From Porphyromonadaceae bacterium UBA7180 (GTDB taxonomy: Bacteria > Bacteroidota > Bacteroidia > Bacteroidales > Muribaculaceae): a DNA stretch of 43,962 nt. Of this stretch, positions 34,490 through 42,301 are shown one piece after another. The notes beneath the pieces were generated by a model. It made no database searches, was not told where the DNA came from, and saw only the letters and a list, made by a program, of their open reading frames with translations. Numbering within the stretch: the first letter of the stretch is position 1; each line of letters opens with the position of its first letter. Location of the stretch: positions 6,169 through 50,130 of the forward strand of contig DKVK01000093.1 in NCBI GenBank assembly GCA_002491165.1, given 5' to 3'. The translations under genes were made by a program, and so were the position numbers.

Positions 34490-34509
34490 ATCGCCGGCGG
34501 TATACGCTG

Positions 34510-34541
34510 CAAATTTAATAAGAAATTTCGAGCCCGACAAA
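34510..34541 (-). promoter_or_regulatory. sdaA-rnz promoter
   Basis: Minus strand: TTTG (34541-34538), exactly 20 nt, TAAATTTG (34517-34510), a perfect Bacteroidota -33/-7 pair, 73 nt before the sdaA ATG. It is divergent from the TonB receptor promoter. Confidence 0.8.
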
Positions 34542-34556
34542 TCATTATTTCACGGT

Positions 34557-34588
34557 ATTGCACGTTCCGGACGCTTTTACTACTTTTG
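34557..34588 (+). promoter_or_regulatory. Promoter of the TonB-dependent receptor gene
   Basis: ATTG (34557-34560), a 20-nt spacer and TACTTTTG (34581-34588) lie 5 nt before the ATG at 34594. The predicted transcript is leaderless or nearly so, which also argues against the longer TTG-start reading frame. Confidence 0.65.
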
Positions 34589-34593
34589 CCGAT

Positions 34594-36828
34594 ATGAACC
34601 GTATTGCCATTGTAATAGCCCTTATCGTAGCTTCGGCGTGTACCGCACAGACGGCACGCGCGGAGGAACGCTCGGATACGGTTATGCTCAACGAGCTGGT
34701 AATCACAGCGTTGAAACAACAGCAAAACCTCGACGAGCTTCCCCTTGCTTCCACGCTCGTCACCGCCGCCGAGACGCAGCGCCTTAACATGGTGAGCATA
34801 AAATCCCTTTCGGATTTAGCACCGAATGTCTTCCTGCCGGACTATGGGTCAAGGGTGACATCATCAATTTATGTGAGAGGCCTGGGAGCGCGTATGGACC
34901 AGCCGGTGGTGGGACTGAACGTCGACAACCTCACATATCTCAATAAGGATGCCTACGATTTTGACATTCCCGACATAGTGCGCGTGGAGATGCTCCGCGG
35001 CCCGCAGGCCACGCTCTACGGCCGTAACACCATGGGCGGACAGATAAACATAACGACGCTGTCGCCCTTCGACTGGCAGGGATTCCGTTTCGCCGCCACT
35101 TCGGGCAACGGCCCGGCGGCGCGCGGCCATGCGGCATGGTACGGCAAACTGAACGACGACATGGGGCTGTCGGCAACAGTGGGCTACACTTACCAGAACG
35201 GCTGGTACCGCAATAACTACAACGGCAGCAAGACCGACCGGCAGAACCTCCTCTCCGGCCGCGTGAAGTATGAATGGCGCCCGTCGCGCAGTTTCTCGCT
35301 GATGAATGTGGCTGCAGTAACTTCTCTAAACCAGAGCGGATATCCCTACGAATACACCGGCACGGGGAGGATAGAATACAACGATACATGCTTTTATCGC
35401 CGCGTCACACTCAGCGACGCCCTGACGCTACGCTGGCTCACGGACCGCTATTCCCTGACCTCGGTGACGTCTGTGCAATATATAGACGACAACCTGACGC
35501 TCGACCAGGATTTCCTGCCGCTCTCCTATTTCACGCTGACTCAAAAGAAGCATGAAACGGCGTTTGCCGAAGACCTCATAGCGCGCAATCCCGAAGACTC
35601 GAAATGGCGCCGCACATCCGGACTATTCCTTTTCTATAAGCACAACAACATGGCAGCGCCGGTACATTTCCTCGACTATGGCATTTCGCAACTCATAGAG
35701 CAGCACCGCAACGACGCCAACCCGTCGTATCCCATACGGTGGGATACGCGAGATTTCCCGCTGAACTCCGATTTCTTCACCCCGACCTTCGGTGTGGCGC
35801 TCTACCACGAGTCGTCGGTGACCGTAGGCAAATGGCTCTTTACGGCAGGATTGCGCTTCGACTATGAGCACGTGGCGCTAAAATATCACAGCCACTGCGA
35901 CACCGGCTATATGATTTACCACGAGCAGGAGGGAGGAGTGTTTGAACCCTTCCGGCATATCTCCGTGAACATCGACGACCATGGCCGCATGTCGCGGCAG
36001 TTCTTCGAGGTGCTTCCCAAAATTGCGGTACTCTACAACCTCGGTGACAAAGGCAACAATCTTTATCTCAATGTGTCGAAAGGTTACAAGGCCGGCGGCT
36101 TCAACACTCAGATGTTCAGCGACATCTTGCAACAGCGTGTAATGGAGTTCATGGGAGTGGGCGGCGGTTACGACCCGGCCGAGGTGGTGAGCTACAAGCC
36201 GGAAAAGAGCTGGAACTTCGAGCTGGGCGCACATTTCGCCGTCTTGGACGGAAGGCTTTCGGGGCAGGCCGACATCTTTTATATAGATTGCCGCGACCAG
36301 CAGCTCACCATGTTCCCCGACGGCACCACCACCGGCCGCATAATGACCAATGCCGGCAAGACGCGTTCATTCGGCGCGGAACTGCAATTGCTCTACACAC
36401 CTGTGGAGGCGCTCACCGTCACTCTGAATTATGGCTACACCAACGCGCGTTTCCGCCGTTTCGACAACGGTCTGGAAGATTTTCGGGGGAAATACCTTCC
36501 CTACGCGCCGCGCAACACCCTATTAGGCGACGTTACATACCGCATAGAAACGCCACGCGTCCCCTGGCTCGACTATATTCTGCTGGACGCTAACGTGCGC
36601 CTTTCCGGCAAAATCTTCTGGAACGAAAGCAACACCATGCACCAGAATCCCTACGCCCTTCCGGGAGCTTCAGCTACCTTTGCAAAAGACGACATCTCTC
36701 TGCAACTATGGGGCGAAAATCTCACGGATACAAAATACAACACTTTCTATTTCGTTTCTATCAAGAACGAGTTTCTGCAACGCGGCCTTCCGCTGCGTTT
36801 CGGAGCCACACTGAGAATTAATTTTTAA
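34594..36828 (+). CDS. TonB-dependent outer-membrane receptor
   Basis: The 744-residue protein is a TonB-gated beta-barrel importer of the outer membrane. A signal peptide (MNRIAIVIALIVASACTAQTARA) leads to a TonB-box-like MLNELVITA. The plug domain (about 40-170) has 'RVEMLRGPQATLYGRNTMGGQINITT', and a 22-strand-like barrel ends in the aromatic-terminated RFGATLRINF. It lacks the N-terminal carboxypeptidase-regulatory domain and partner of SusC/SusD systems, so it looks like a siderophore/cobalamin-type receptor. The ligand is unknown. Start 34594 was chosen because a signal peptide and promoter fit it. It is followed by a lipoprotein gene 13 nt later. Confidence 0.9.
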   Translation: MNRIAIVIALIVASACTAQTARAEERSDTVMLNELVITALKQQQNLDELPLASTLVTAAETQRLNMVSIKSLSDLAPNVFLPDYGSRVTSSIYVRGLGARMDQPVVGLNVDNLTYLNKDAYDFDIPDIVRVEMLRGPQATLYGRNTMGGQINITTLSPFDWQGFRFAATSGNGPAARGHAAWYGKLNDDMGLSATVGYTYQNGWYRNNYNGSKTDRQNLLSGRVKYEWRPSRSFSLMNVAAVTSLNQSGYPYEYTGTGRIEYNDTCFYRRVTLSDALTLRWLTDRYSLTSVTSVQYIDDNLTLDQDFLPLSYFTLTQKKHETAFAEDLIARNPEDSKWRRTSGLFLFYKHNNMAAPVHFLDYGISQLIEQHRNDANPSYPIRWDTRDFPLNSDFFTPTFGVALYHESSVTVGKWLFTAGLRFDYEHVALKYHSHCDTGYMIYHEQEGGVFEPFRHISVNIDDHGRMSRQFFEVLPKIAVLYNLGDKGNNLYLNVSKGYKAGGFNTQMFSDILQQRVMEFMGVGGGYDPAEVVSYKPEKSWNFELGAHFAVLDGRLSGQADIFYIDCRDQQLTMFPDGTTTGRIMTNAGKTRSFGAELQLLYTPVEALTVTLNYGYTNARFRRFDNGLEDFRGKYLPYAPRNTLLGDVTYRIETPRVPWLDYILLDANVRLSGKIFWNESNTMHQNPYALPGASATFAKDDISLQLWGENLTDTKYNTFYFVSIKNEFLQRGLPLRFGATLRINF

Positions 36829-36841
36829 ATCAGAATAAGAT

Positions 36842-37708
36842 ATGAAGCTAACGCACAAATCACTCATTCTCCTGCTTGGAGCCGCCGCTCTCACCGCCTG
36901 CTCCAACGACTCGACCCAAGAGATCACCTTCGGGACCAACTCCGTGAACCTCATCACACCGGTCAACGGCACACAGGATGACGCCGACATAGAGCGTTGT
37001 ACCTATACCGTGCGCCTGAACTACACCGACGGCCTTATCGACATCCTGGCGCCGCAGTTTGAGGTCGGGGATAAGAACATAACCTTCAAAGCCCTCGACA
37101 TACGGATGAAGGACAACAACGTGAGCTACCTCATCGAGGATTATAACTCCAATAACATCACCGGCAACGCGCAGATACAGAACTTCCAGGGCCGCATCTA
37201 TCCTCCGGCAACTCTCAACTTTGCAGAAGTGCCAAGCGGTGCCGTGCTGTTCAATATGAGCTACGTTCCGGCGCTTAGCTATACCGTCGACGGTAAATAC
37301 GAGGTGCGCAGTTTCCCCTCCGATGCTTTCTACAAAGGGATGACCACCACCACCGGCTCAGGCCAGTTCCAGAGCGATGAAACAGTCTACCGCGTAGTTT
37401 TCTCACAGAACTGCGAAAAGGCCAACATTTACGTCCTCAACGCCAAGCTGGCCGAGAAGATGCGGCCTATCAACTTCGTGCTTAACGACCTCGAAGTTGA
37501 ACCGCGCAACGGCGGTTACGACATCGTGGGAGAGGACATCATCCCCGTAAACTTTGCCGAAGGAACGAAGTACGACCGTTTCCCGATGAAGAGCTTCAAG
37601 CTTTCCACGCTGAGCAGCGACCTCACATCCGTCTCCATCCAGTATTCCATCACGATGCCGGTGGGCGAATGCACCGCTACTTTCTCCGGAAGCTACCTCC
37701 GCAAATAA
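36842..37708 (+). CDS. Lipoprotein of unknown function, partner of TonB receptor
   Basis: The 288-residue protein has a lipoprotein signal peptide with lipobox LTAC (Cys20) and then S-N-D-S, which does not contain the acidic surface-export signal right after Cys. The body (about 25-288) is predicted mostly beta. It has repeated strand-like segments and short motifs such as GTNSVNLITPV and YTVRLNYTDG. I do not recognise the family; Bacteroidota DUF4840-like lipoproteins are a loose comparison. Thirteen nt after the receptor gene, it is likely a co-transcribed ligand-binding or surface accessory protein. A terminator follows. Confidence 0.75.
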   Translation: MKLTHKSLILLLGAAALTACSNDSTQEITFGTNSVNLITPVNGTQDDADIERCTYTVRLNYTDGLIDILAPQFEVGDKNITFKALDIRMKDNNVSYLIEDYNSNNITGNAQIQNFQGRIYPPATLNFAEVPSGAVLFNMSYVPALSYTVDGKYEVRSFPSDAFYKGMTTTTGSGQFQSDETVYRVVFSQNCEKANIYVLNAKLAEKMRPINFVLNDLEVEPRNGGYDIVGEDIIPVNFAEGTKYDRFPMKSFKLSTLSSDLTSVSIQYSITMPVGECTATFSGSYLRK

Positions 37709-37731
37709 CAAGTGTTTCAGTAAATAAAACG

Positions 37732-37761
37732 GCCGGACGCCATTGTGCGCCCGGCTTTTCT
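37732..37761 (+). terminator. Terminator of the TonB receptor-lipoprotein operon
   Basis: GCCGGACGC / GCGCCCGGC (9-bp stem with one A-C mismatch, 6-nt loop) is followed by TTTTCT. It lies 24 nt after the lipoprotein stop, and the minus-strand phosphoesterase gene converges from the other side. Confidence 0.8.
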
Positions 37762-37778
37762 GTATCTCTGTGAGTAAA

Positions 37779-38291
37779 TTATGTGTCTGCGTGGGAGGAT
37801 GGCACGCCGAGTTCTATTATGTGGCAATTGGAGGGGACGGCGTTGTCGATTTCGAAGGTTACGAGAGTGCGTACCTTTTGCCAACCTTGCGTTCCGGCGG
37901 CGCCGGGATTGATGTGGAGCAGGCCCAGCTCCTTGTCGAACATGATGCGCAGGATATGGCTGTGGCCGTCAACCATCAGCCCGATGCGTTCCTCCCGCAG
38001 CAGATTCTTCATCCCGCGGCTCCAGCGGCCGGGATAGCCGCCGATGTGGGTGAGCAGCACGCGCAATCCTTCAACGGTAAAGATGTCGAGTTCAGGATAT
38101 TTGCGCGCCACGGAACCGTGGTCGATGTTGCCGCGCACCGCCCGCAGCGGCGCGATGGCTTCGAGCCGTTCGGCAACTGTGATGTCGCCGATGTCTCCGG
38201 CGTGCCATATCTCGTCGCAGTCGCGGAAATAGTAGGCAAAACGGTCGTCCCAGCAGGAATGTGTGTCGCTAAGAATCCCTATCTTTTTCAT
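37779..38291 (-). CDS. YfcE/MJ0936-type metallophosphoesterase
   Basis: The 170-residue calcineurin-like phosphoesterase shows the metal-binding motifs in order: SDTHSCWDD (about 8-16), HAGDIGD (30-36), RGNIDHG (about 53-59), LLTHIGGYPG (about 79-88) and DGHSHI. This is the small YfcE-type fold that hydrolyses phosphodiesters in vitro. The in vivo substrate is unknown. The start overlaps the AlkZ-related gene's stop by 4 nt, so they are coupled. Confidence 0.87.
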   Translation of the reverse strand: MKKIGILSDTHSCWDDRFAYYFRDCDEIWHAGDIGDITVAERLEAIAPLRAVRGNIDHGSVARKYPELDIFTVEGLRVLLTHIGGYPGRWSRGMKNLLREERIGLMVDGHSHILRIMFDKELGLLHINPGAAGTQGWQKVRTLVTFEIDNAVPSNCHIIELGVPSSHADT

Positions 38292-39034
38292 CCTATCAAT
38301 TTCTTGAGTCGGGCGTCGCCGGCGTCGGGAAGTACCGCACGCAAACGATCCATTAGAAGTGCGAACGACTCTTCGGGAGAACGTTCGCCAATGTCGAGAA
38401 GCGCAGAGCCATAGAGGTTTTCCGGAGTAGTGTAGCGTGCCAGGCCCCAGCCGTATTGCCGCCCGCTTTTCGAGATGGCGTACTCGAAGTCGGCTATGCA
38501 GAGGCGTGTCTGCATTTGCAGTCGGGTGAGGATGCGTTCCAATCCCCCGCGGTTTTTAGTTGACGGCGCAGAGTAGGCCGTGCCGGTGAGGTCCACGAGT
38601 TCGTGTGCCTGCCGTTTTGCCGGACGTAGCATACCGAGCGCCGTTTTCAGGTCGCGGGAGAGCATCGTGTCGTTGAGCGAGATGATGTCGAGTATGTCCT
38701 CTTCGCTAAGCCCGAAAGCAGGGTCAGCGATGCGGCGGGAAACCGGCGTCTTGGCGCGACGCAGGTTGACAAGGTCCGGCAATAGATCAAGCGACACATA
38801 GCCCGCTTTTCCGCCGAAGAATTTACCGTAAGCCAACTTGCCGCGGCGTATTATCGGTCCTTTCCATTCCCACGGTCCTTCGTCGGAGTCGGAGAACCAT
38901 AGCGACGGGTGAATCATCTCGCGGATAGAAAGGCCGGGCACGGGGCTACTGAAGAAGGGGAGCATTCCGTAGTGTAGTGCCGCCTCTTCCAGTTCGTCTG
39001 GACTTGTTATTGTAATGCGTTGTCTTCTTGTCAT
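38288..39034 (-). CDS. AlkZ-related (HTH_42-like) protein
   Basis: The 248-residue soluble protein contains 'PGLSIREMIHPSLWFSDSDEGPWEWKGPII' and YGKFFGGKAGYVSLDLLPDL. These resemble the Bacteroidota AlkZ-related family, distantly related to the DNA glycosylase AlkZ that unhooks interstrand crosslinks. I see no proof of the catalytic QxQ motif, so glycosylase activity is uncertain. It starts 32 nt after the alpha/beta hydrolase stop and overlaps the phosphoesterase start. This could be an operon of repair- or stress-related genes, but no experimental basis is visible. Confidence 0.6.
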   Translation of the reverse strand: MTRRQRITITSPDELEEAALHYGMLPFFSSPVPGLSIREMIHPSLWFSDSDEGPWEWKGPIIRRGKLAYGKFFGGKAGYVSLDLLPDLVNLRRAKTPVSRRIADPAFGLSEEDILDIISLNDTMLSRDLKTALGMLRPAKRQAHELVDLTGTAYSAPSTKNRGGLERILTRLQMQTRLCIADFEYAISKSGRQYGWGLARYTTPENLYGSALLDIGERSPEESFALLMDRLRAVLPDAGDARLKKLIG

Positions 39035-39066
39035 TTATATTGAGAGCCGGAAACAGAGGAATCAAC

Positions 39067-39906
39067 TTACTTTTTCTCCGGCATCTTGCGCGTGAAGAAA
39101 TCTACCGTCGGGTTCACCAGATTCTTGGTATGTTTGGTAAAGACGTGGTTAGCGCCGGGAGTAATAATCATTTCGGCCTGCGGAAGCGAGACTTTCAGTT
39201 TCTCGGAGCATGAAGGGGGCACTCCGGTGTCGGCGCCGCCATGGAGAAGAAGCACGGGACCGGTATAGGTTTTCACCGTTTCGTAAACGTCGATTTTCTG
39301 GGCCTCCCTAATGTAGTTGCCACCCAGCTTTTTGTTTTCCCAGAAAAGCATGGAGGCAGGAGGATTCTTCGGGTCGAATTTATATCCGAAAAGTTTTCCC
39401 TTGCGGCACATTTCCGGGATGTTGGAGGCGGTTGAGGCGAGCACGAGGCGCTTTACCTTCTGCGGACCGAGTTCGGTGGCAAGCAGCGCGGCAACAACCG
39501 AGCCTTGCGAGTGGCCGAAGAGGTAGACATCGCTGAAGCAGTGCTGCTCCATCAGCCAGTGGTAGACCATCCGGGCGTCGGTCACTTCGTTGGGAATTGT
39601 CATGTCGGTGAAAGACCCTTCGCTGCGGCCGTGGCCGTTGAAGTCGAAGCGTATGGAAGCCACGCCGCGGCGTTCCAGCGAGTCGGCGATGGCGCGCAGG
39701 AACATTCCGTCTTTGTTGCCTGTGAGACCGTGCATGAGGATGGCCACCGGCATTACGTCGGCAGGTTTCCTTTCGGGAATTTGCAGTATGGCGTCCAGCC
39801 GGCAGTGGTCGCCCTGTATCTTTACATTCTCGGTCTTGGCCGGCATCGTAAGGCTGGTGAGCATTACCATTATGACGGCCAGACATTGCTGTATAATCGT
39901 ATTCAT
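39067..39906 (-). CDS. Exported alpha/beta hydrolase (esterase-like)
   Basis: The 279-residue protein has an N-terminal signal-like segment (about 8-23) and an alpha/beta-hydrolase fold. Its oxyanion HGLTG is at 59-63, nucleophile Ser133 in GHSQG, Asp226 in GGADTGVP and His254 in GANHVF. It resembles feruloyl/acetyl esterases (Est1E/CinB-like) of gut bacteria, so a plant-polysaccharide or short-ester substrate is likely but unproven. It has its own promoter (39932-39962) and precedes the AlkZ-related gene by 32 nt. Confidence 0.82.
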   Translation of the reverse strand: MNTIIQQCLAVIMVMLTSLTMPAKTENVKIQGDHCRLDAILQIPERKPADVMPVAILMHGLTGNKDGMFLRAIADSLERRGVASIRFDFNGHGRSEGSFTDMTIPNEVTDARMVYHWLMEQHCFSDVYLFGHSQGSVVAALLATELGPQKVKRLVLASTASNIPEMCRKGKLFGYKFDPKNPPASMLFWENKKLGGNYIREAQKIDVYETVKTYTGPVLLLHGGADTGVPPSCSEKLKVSLPQAEMIITPGANHVFTKHTKNLVNPTVDFFTRKMPEKK

Positions 39907-39931
39907 AGCGAAGTGGTTTAAATTTTCGCTA

Positions 39932-39962
39932 CAAATTTAGTCAATAACTCCGAGTCTGCAAT
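39932..39962 (-). promoter_or_regulatory. Promoter of the alpha/beta hydrolase gene
   Basis: Minus strand ATTG (39962-39959), a 19-nt spacer and TAAATTTG (39939-39932) fit the Bacteroidota consensus. It lies 26 nt before the ATG, in the gap following the 44-aa ORF. Confidence 0.65.
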
Positions 39963-39980
39963 AAAAATGCCGTAAAAGTT

Positions 39981-40115
39981 TCAGGAAGGGTCTTTCGCTT
40001 CCAGCATTCCGGGAGTGAGGGGAGTGTGTGCTCCGGGGAAACGGACGGCGTTCAGTTCCAGCGGAGTCATCGTTTTTGCGCCTGGAATGTCGGGTATTTT
40101 TGCGTCAGAGGTCAT
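39981..40115 (-). CDS. 44-aa peptide coupled to the VKOR gene (unannotated)
   Basis: A 44-codon ORF starts at ATG 40115, inside the last codons of the VKOR gene (11-nt overlap, different frame), and ends TGA at 39981. Sequence elements are KIPDIPGAKTM and TPLELNAVRFPGAH. Many Pro, no Cys, no signal peptide and no double-glycine leader. The overlap means translational coupling. Small Bacteroidales peptides with 'MTPLELN' like strings sit beside pseudo-C39/VKOR proteins; whether this is a precursor peptide or a structural partner is unknown. Short length makes chance possible, but start, overlap and codon look (G/C thirds) support it. Confidence 0.55.
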   Translation of the reverse strand: MTSDAKIPDIPGAKTMTPLELNAVRFPGAHTPLTPGMLEAKDPS

Positions 40116-41124
40116 AGTTGTCCGGATTTAGTGAGCGTTTGAGCAAGGGGGTAATGCGGTTGAGGGCGAGCAGAACCGTGACGTATGTTGCGCCGAGGAT
40201 GAAGAATTGTATCCGCACGGGAGCTATCCGGGCCACGAAGCCGCCGATGAGGTAACAGAAGAAAAGGCACCACAGCGTAGCCTGTACCGACACGCAGAGG
40301 GTGCACCATTTCCTGGCGCGGAATTTCTGGTACCATATACTCCATAGGGTGAAGGGGAGGCAACAGATGTTGCACAGCGCCAGATACTGTGTGAATTGCG
40401 GGAAGATGAGCAGCGTCAGCAGCGACACGGAGAAGTAGGTGAGGCCCACTTCGCACCAGGAGAAAATGCCGAAGAATGTGGAGGCTTTGAGGCTCAGGAT
40501 GTCGTCGCATCCGCCGGCCTGGAGGATTCCGCACACGGCATCGGCGTGTTTGTTCTTCACTCCTACGGATTTTTGCACCAGCAGGTAGCTGAAATAGAGT
40601 CCGGCGCAGTTGAAGAGCGTAAGAAGCACCGTCGAGACGTGGGAGTACAGACCTCCGGTTATGAAGAGGTATGCAAAGATGAAGGCGGCGCAGGCGAGGA
40701 GCACCCATATCTTTCCGCCGTTGATGAAATTAAGGAGCCTGTGTCGCCGGTACTTGGGTTCCTTTGCTCCGGCCTTGTCGGTGGCGAACCACACGACTCC
40801 GGTAGTGGCGTCGCGGAAGTCGGCAACGGGGATTTTCTCCGCCGTGCCGTAGCTCACGTAGTCAACGGTCTCCGGCCCGACAGAGGTCACTACCACCACG
40901 CCGCGGCGTGTCTGTGCCAGAAACGGAAGCGGAACCTTGTCGTATTGTGTCTTGTCTGATAGGCGCAGGCCGGTGCCCTTCACGCCATATTCTTCCAGCA
41001 ACTCTGAAAGGCCGAAGAGGGTGGGGAAGGGCATACTCTCGAAGCGATGCCCGGAATAGCTGTCGGTGTGCGGCACGCCCAATGCCGTGAGGTAATCGTT
41101 GAACAGAGAGAATACGCGGCTCAT
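40105..41124 (-). CDS. Pseudo-C39 / vitamin K epoxide reductase (VKOR) membrane protein
   Basis: The 339-residue protein has an N-terminal domain (about 1-130) resembling C39 peptidases but with no cysteine at the catalytic position (DYLTALGVPHT), so it is probably a binding or regulatory domain. Membrane segments from about 139 onward form a VKOR domain. Its loop cysteines are Cys198 and Cys206 (8 apart, as in human VKOR 43/51), followed by Ser215 and the active CxxC WCTLC (274-277). Extra cysteines are at 251, 254 and 255. VKOR enzymes oxidise DsbA/thioredoxin-like partners using quinone, making disulfides in exported proteins. It lies after a thioredoxin gene and overlaps a 44-aa peptide ORF. 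Confidence 0.85.
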   Translation of the reverse strand: MSRVFSLFNDYLTALGVPHTDSYSGHRFESMPFPTLFGLSELLEEYGVKGTGLRLSDKTQYDKVPLPFLAQTRRGVVVVTSVGPETVDYVSYGTAEKIPVADFRDATTGVVWFATDKAGAKEPKYRRHRLLNFINGGKIWVLLACAAFIFAYLFITGGLYSHVSTVLLTLFNCAGLYFSYLLVQKSVGVKNKHADAVCGILQAGGCDDILSLKASTFFGIFSWCEVGLTYFSVSLLTLLIFPQFTQYLALCNICCLPFTLWSIWYQKFRARKWCTLCVSVQATLWCLFFCYLIGGFVARIAPVRIQFFILGATYVTVLLALNRITPLLKRSLNPDNYDL

Positions 41125-41159
41125 ATCATGTGTCTTAAATGCGTTTTTGTAAAATGAGA

Positions 41160-41199
41160 GGGGACGCTACCGCTCAGTAACTTAGGCGCGTGCGTCCCC
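41160..41199 (-). promoter_or_regulatory. Hairpin between thioredoxin and VKOR genes
   Basis: GGGGACGC / GCGTCCCC (8-bp perfect stem at 41160-41167 and 41192-41199) encloses a 24-nt loop. It sits between the thioredoxin stop and the VKOR ATG, 35 nt before the latter, and could attenuate or process the transcript. Nothing else is seen in the spacer. Confidence 0.5.
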
Positions 41200-41214
41200 C
41201 GCTGGGTCGAGATT

Positions 41215-41508
41215 TCATGCGTGTTTCTGAATTTCTGACAGTAGGGTTTCTGCGGGCATTTCGCCGCTGTGGCGCCAGCATTCCTCCCCGTTATGGTAAA
41301 GGATGAAGGTAGGAATGCTTTCGGCACCTGCTTCCGACGCCAGATCCTGGTATTCGTCAATGTCGAACTGCTCCACTTTGAGAGTGTCGGCAAGGAGTTT
41401 CTTTATTTCTGCGACGATGGGCATCATTTTCTGGCAGTGAGGGCACCAGCTTGCGTAAAATTCCACCAATACGTAGGGATTGCTGTTGATGATTTCCGTG
41501 TACTTCAT
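41215..41508 (-). CDS. Thioredoxin-family protein
   Basis: The 97-residue single-domain thioredoxin has the active site WCPHC (Cys22, Cys25), close to the DsbA/PDI-like CPHC rather than the cytoplasmic CGPC. The cis-proline loop SIPTFILY lies around 64-71. No signal peptide is seen, so it is probably cytosolic despite the DsbA-like motif. The VKOR gene follows on the same strand by 90 nt, suggesting a redox pair. The gene is divergent from thiol peroxidase, which needs thioredoxin as its reductant, so all three may share redox regulation. Confidence 0.9.
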   Translation of the reverse strand: MKYTEIINSNPYVLVEFYASWCPHCQKMMPIVAEIKKLLADTLKVEQFDIDEYQDLASEAGAESIPTFILYHNGEECWRHSGEMPAETLLSEIQKHA

Positions 41509-41598
41509 AATAATTGTTTTTGAATTTCAGTTGCCCTTAAAACAAAAGTGGAAGCAGAATGGTTTAAATAGTGACAAACTCAAAAATATCATAAAATT

Positions 41599-42108
41599 AT
41601 GCCACAGACAGTTTATCTCAACGGAGAACCGATGCACACCATCGGCGACCTCCCCAAGGTTGGCACCGAAGCTCCCGCTTTCTCGCTCGTAGCCAAAGAC
41701 CTCACGATGGTGACGCTCCACGATTATAAAGGACGTCGCCTGGTGCTCAACATTTTCCCGAGCCTCGACACCGACGTTTGCGCAGCCTCCGTGCGCCGTT
41801 TCAACAAGATGGCGGCCGAGCTCCCCAATACTTCGGTATTGTGCGTGAGCAAGGATCTGCCCTTTGCGGCTGCACGTTTCTGCGTAGCCAACGGTATAGA
41901 TAACGTAACTACGGCCTCTGCCTTCCGCTCGTCATTCGGTAAAGATTACGGTGTGGAACTCGTTGACGGGCCGCTCCACGGCCTTCTGGCCCGTGCACTG
42001 GTGCTCATTGATGAAAACGGCAAGGTGATGGCCACTTCCCTCTGCCAGGAAATCACCGAAGAGCCCGATTACGACCTCGTCCTACGGATGTTGGGAAAAA
42101 CGGAGTGA
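41599..42108 (+). CDS. tpx: Thiol peroxidase
   Basis: Tpx reduces lipid and other hydroperoxides with thioredoxin as electron donor. The 169-residue protein carries the signature FPSLDTDVCAASVRRFN with peroxidatic Cys61 and the resolving Cys95 (DLPFAAARFC), the same spacing as E. coli Tpx. The AS-FRSSFGKDYGV region and LARALVLID near the C-terminus also match. It is divergent from the thioredoxin gene with 90 nt between. No strong Bacteroidota -7 box was found in front; an OxyR-like site was not evident. Confidence 0.95.
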   Translation: MPQTVYLNGEPMHTIGDLPKVGTEAPAFSLVAKDLTMVTLHDYKGRRLVLNIFPSLDTDVCAASVRRFNKMAAELPNTSVLCVSKDLPFAAARFCVANGIDNVTTASAFRSSFGKDYGVELVDGPLHGLLARALVLIDENGKVMATSLCQEITEEPDYDLVLRMLGKTE

Positions 42109-42205
42109 ATGAAGTTGTTCCTGCCTGTTTGGTTGAAACAACTTGAAAAGCCCCTATATTATGTATGGCAAAATTGTTGCAAAGTTGTTAAATATGGTTA
42201 ATGGA

Positions 42206-42237
42206 TTTGCATGTTTAGGTATTTTGAAGTAATTTTG
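42206..42237 (+). promoter_or_regulatory. Promoter of the small secreted protein gene
   Basis: TTTG (42206-42209), exactly 20 nt, TAATTTTG (42230-42237): a perfect consensus. The leader to the ATG (42302) is about 60 nt. It contains a hairpin GCCCCGG / CCGGGGC (42257-42263, 42275-42281) that could affect translation. Confidence 0.75.
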
Positions 42238-42301
42238 CAACAAATGAACGATGCGTGCCCCGGTTACAGTAGGGCCGGGGCCGCTTCTAACCTTCCCTGA
42301 A

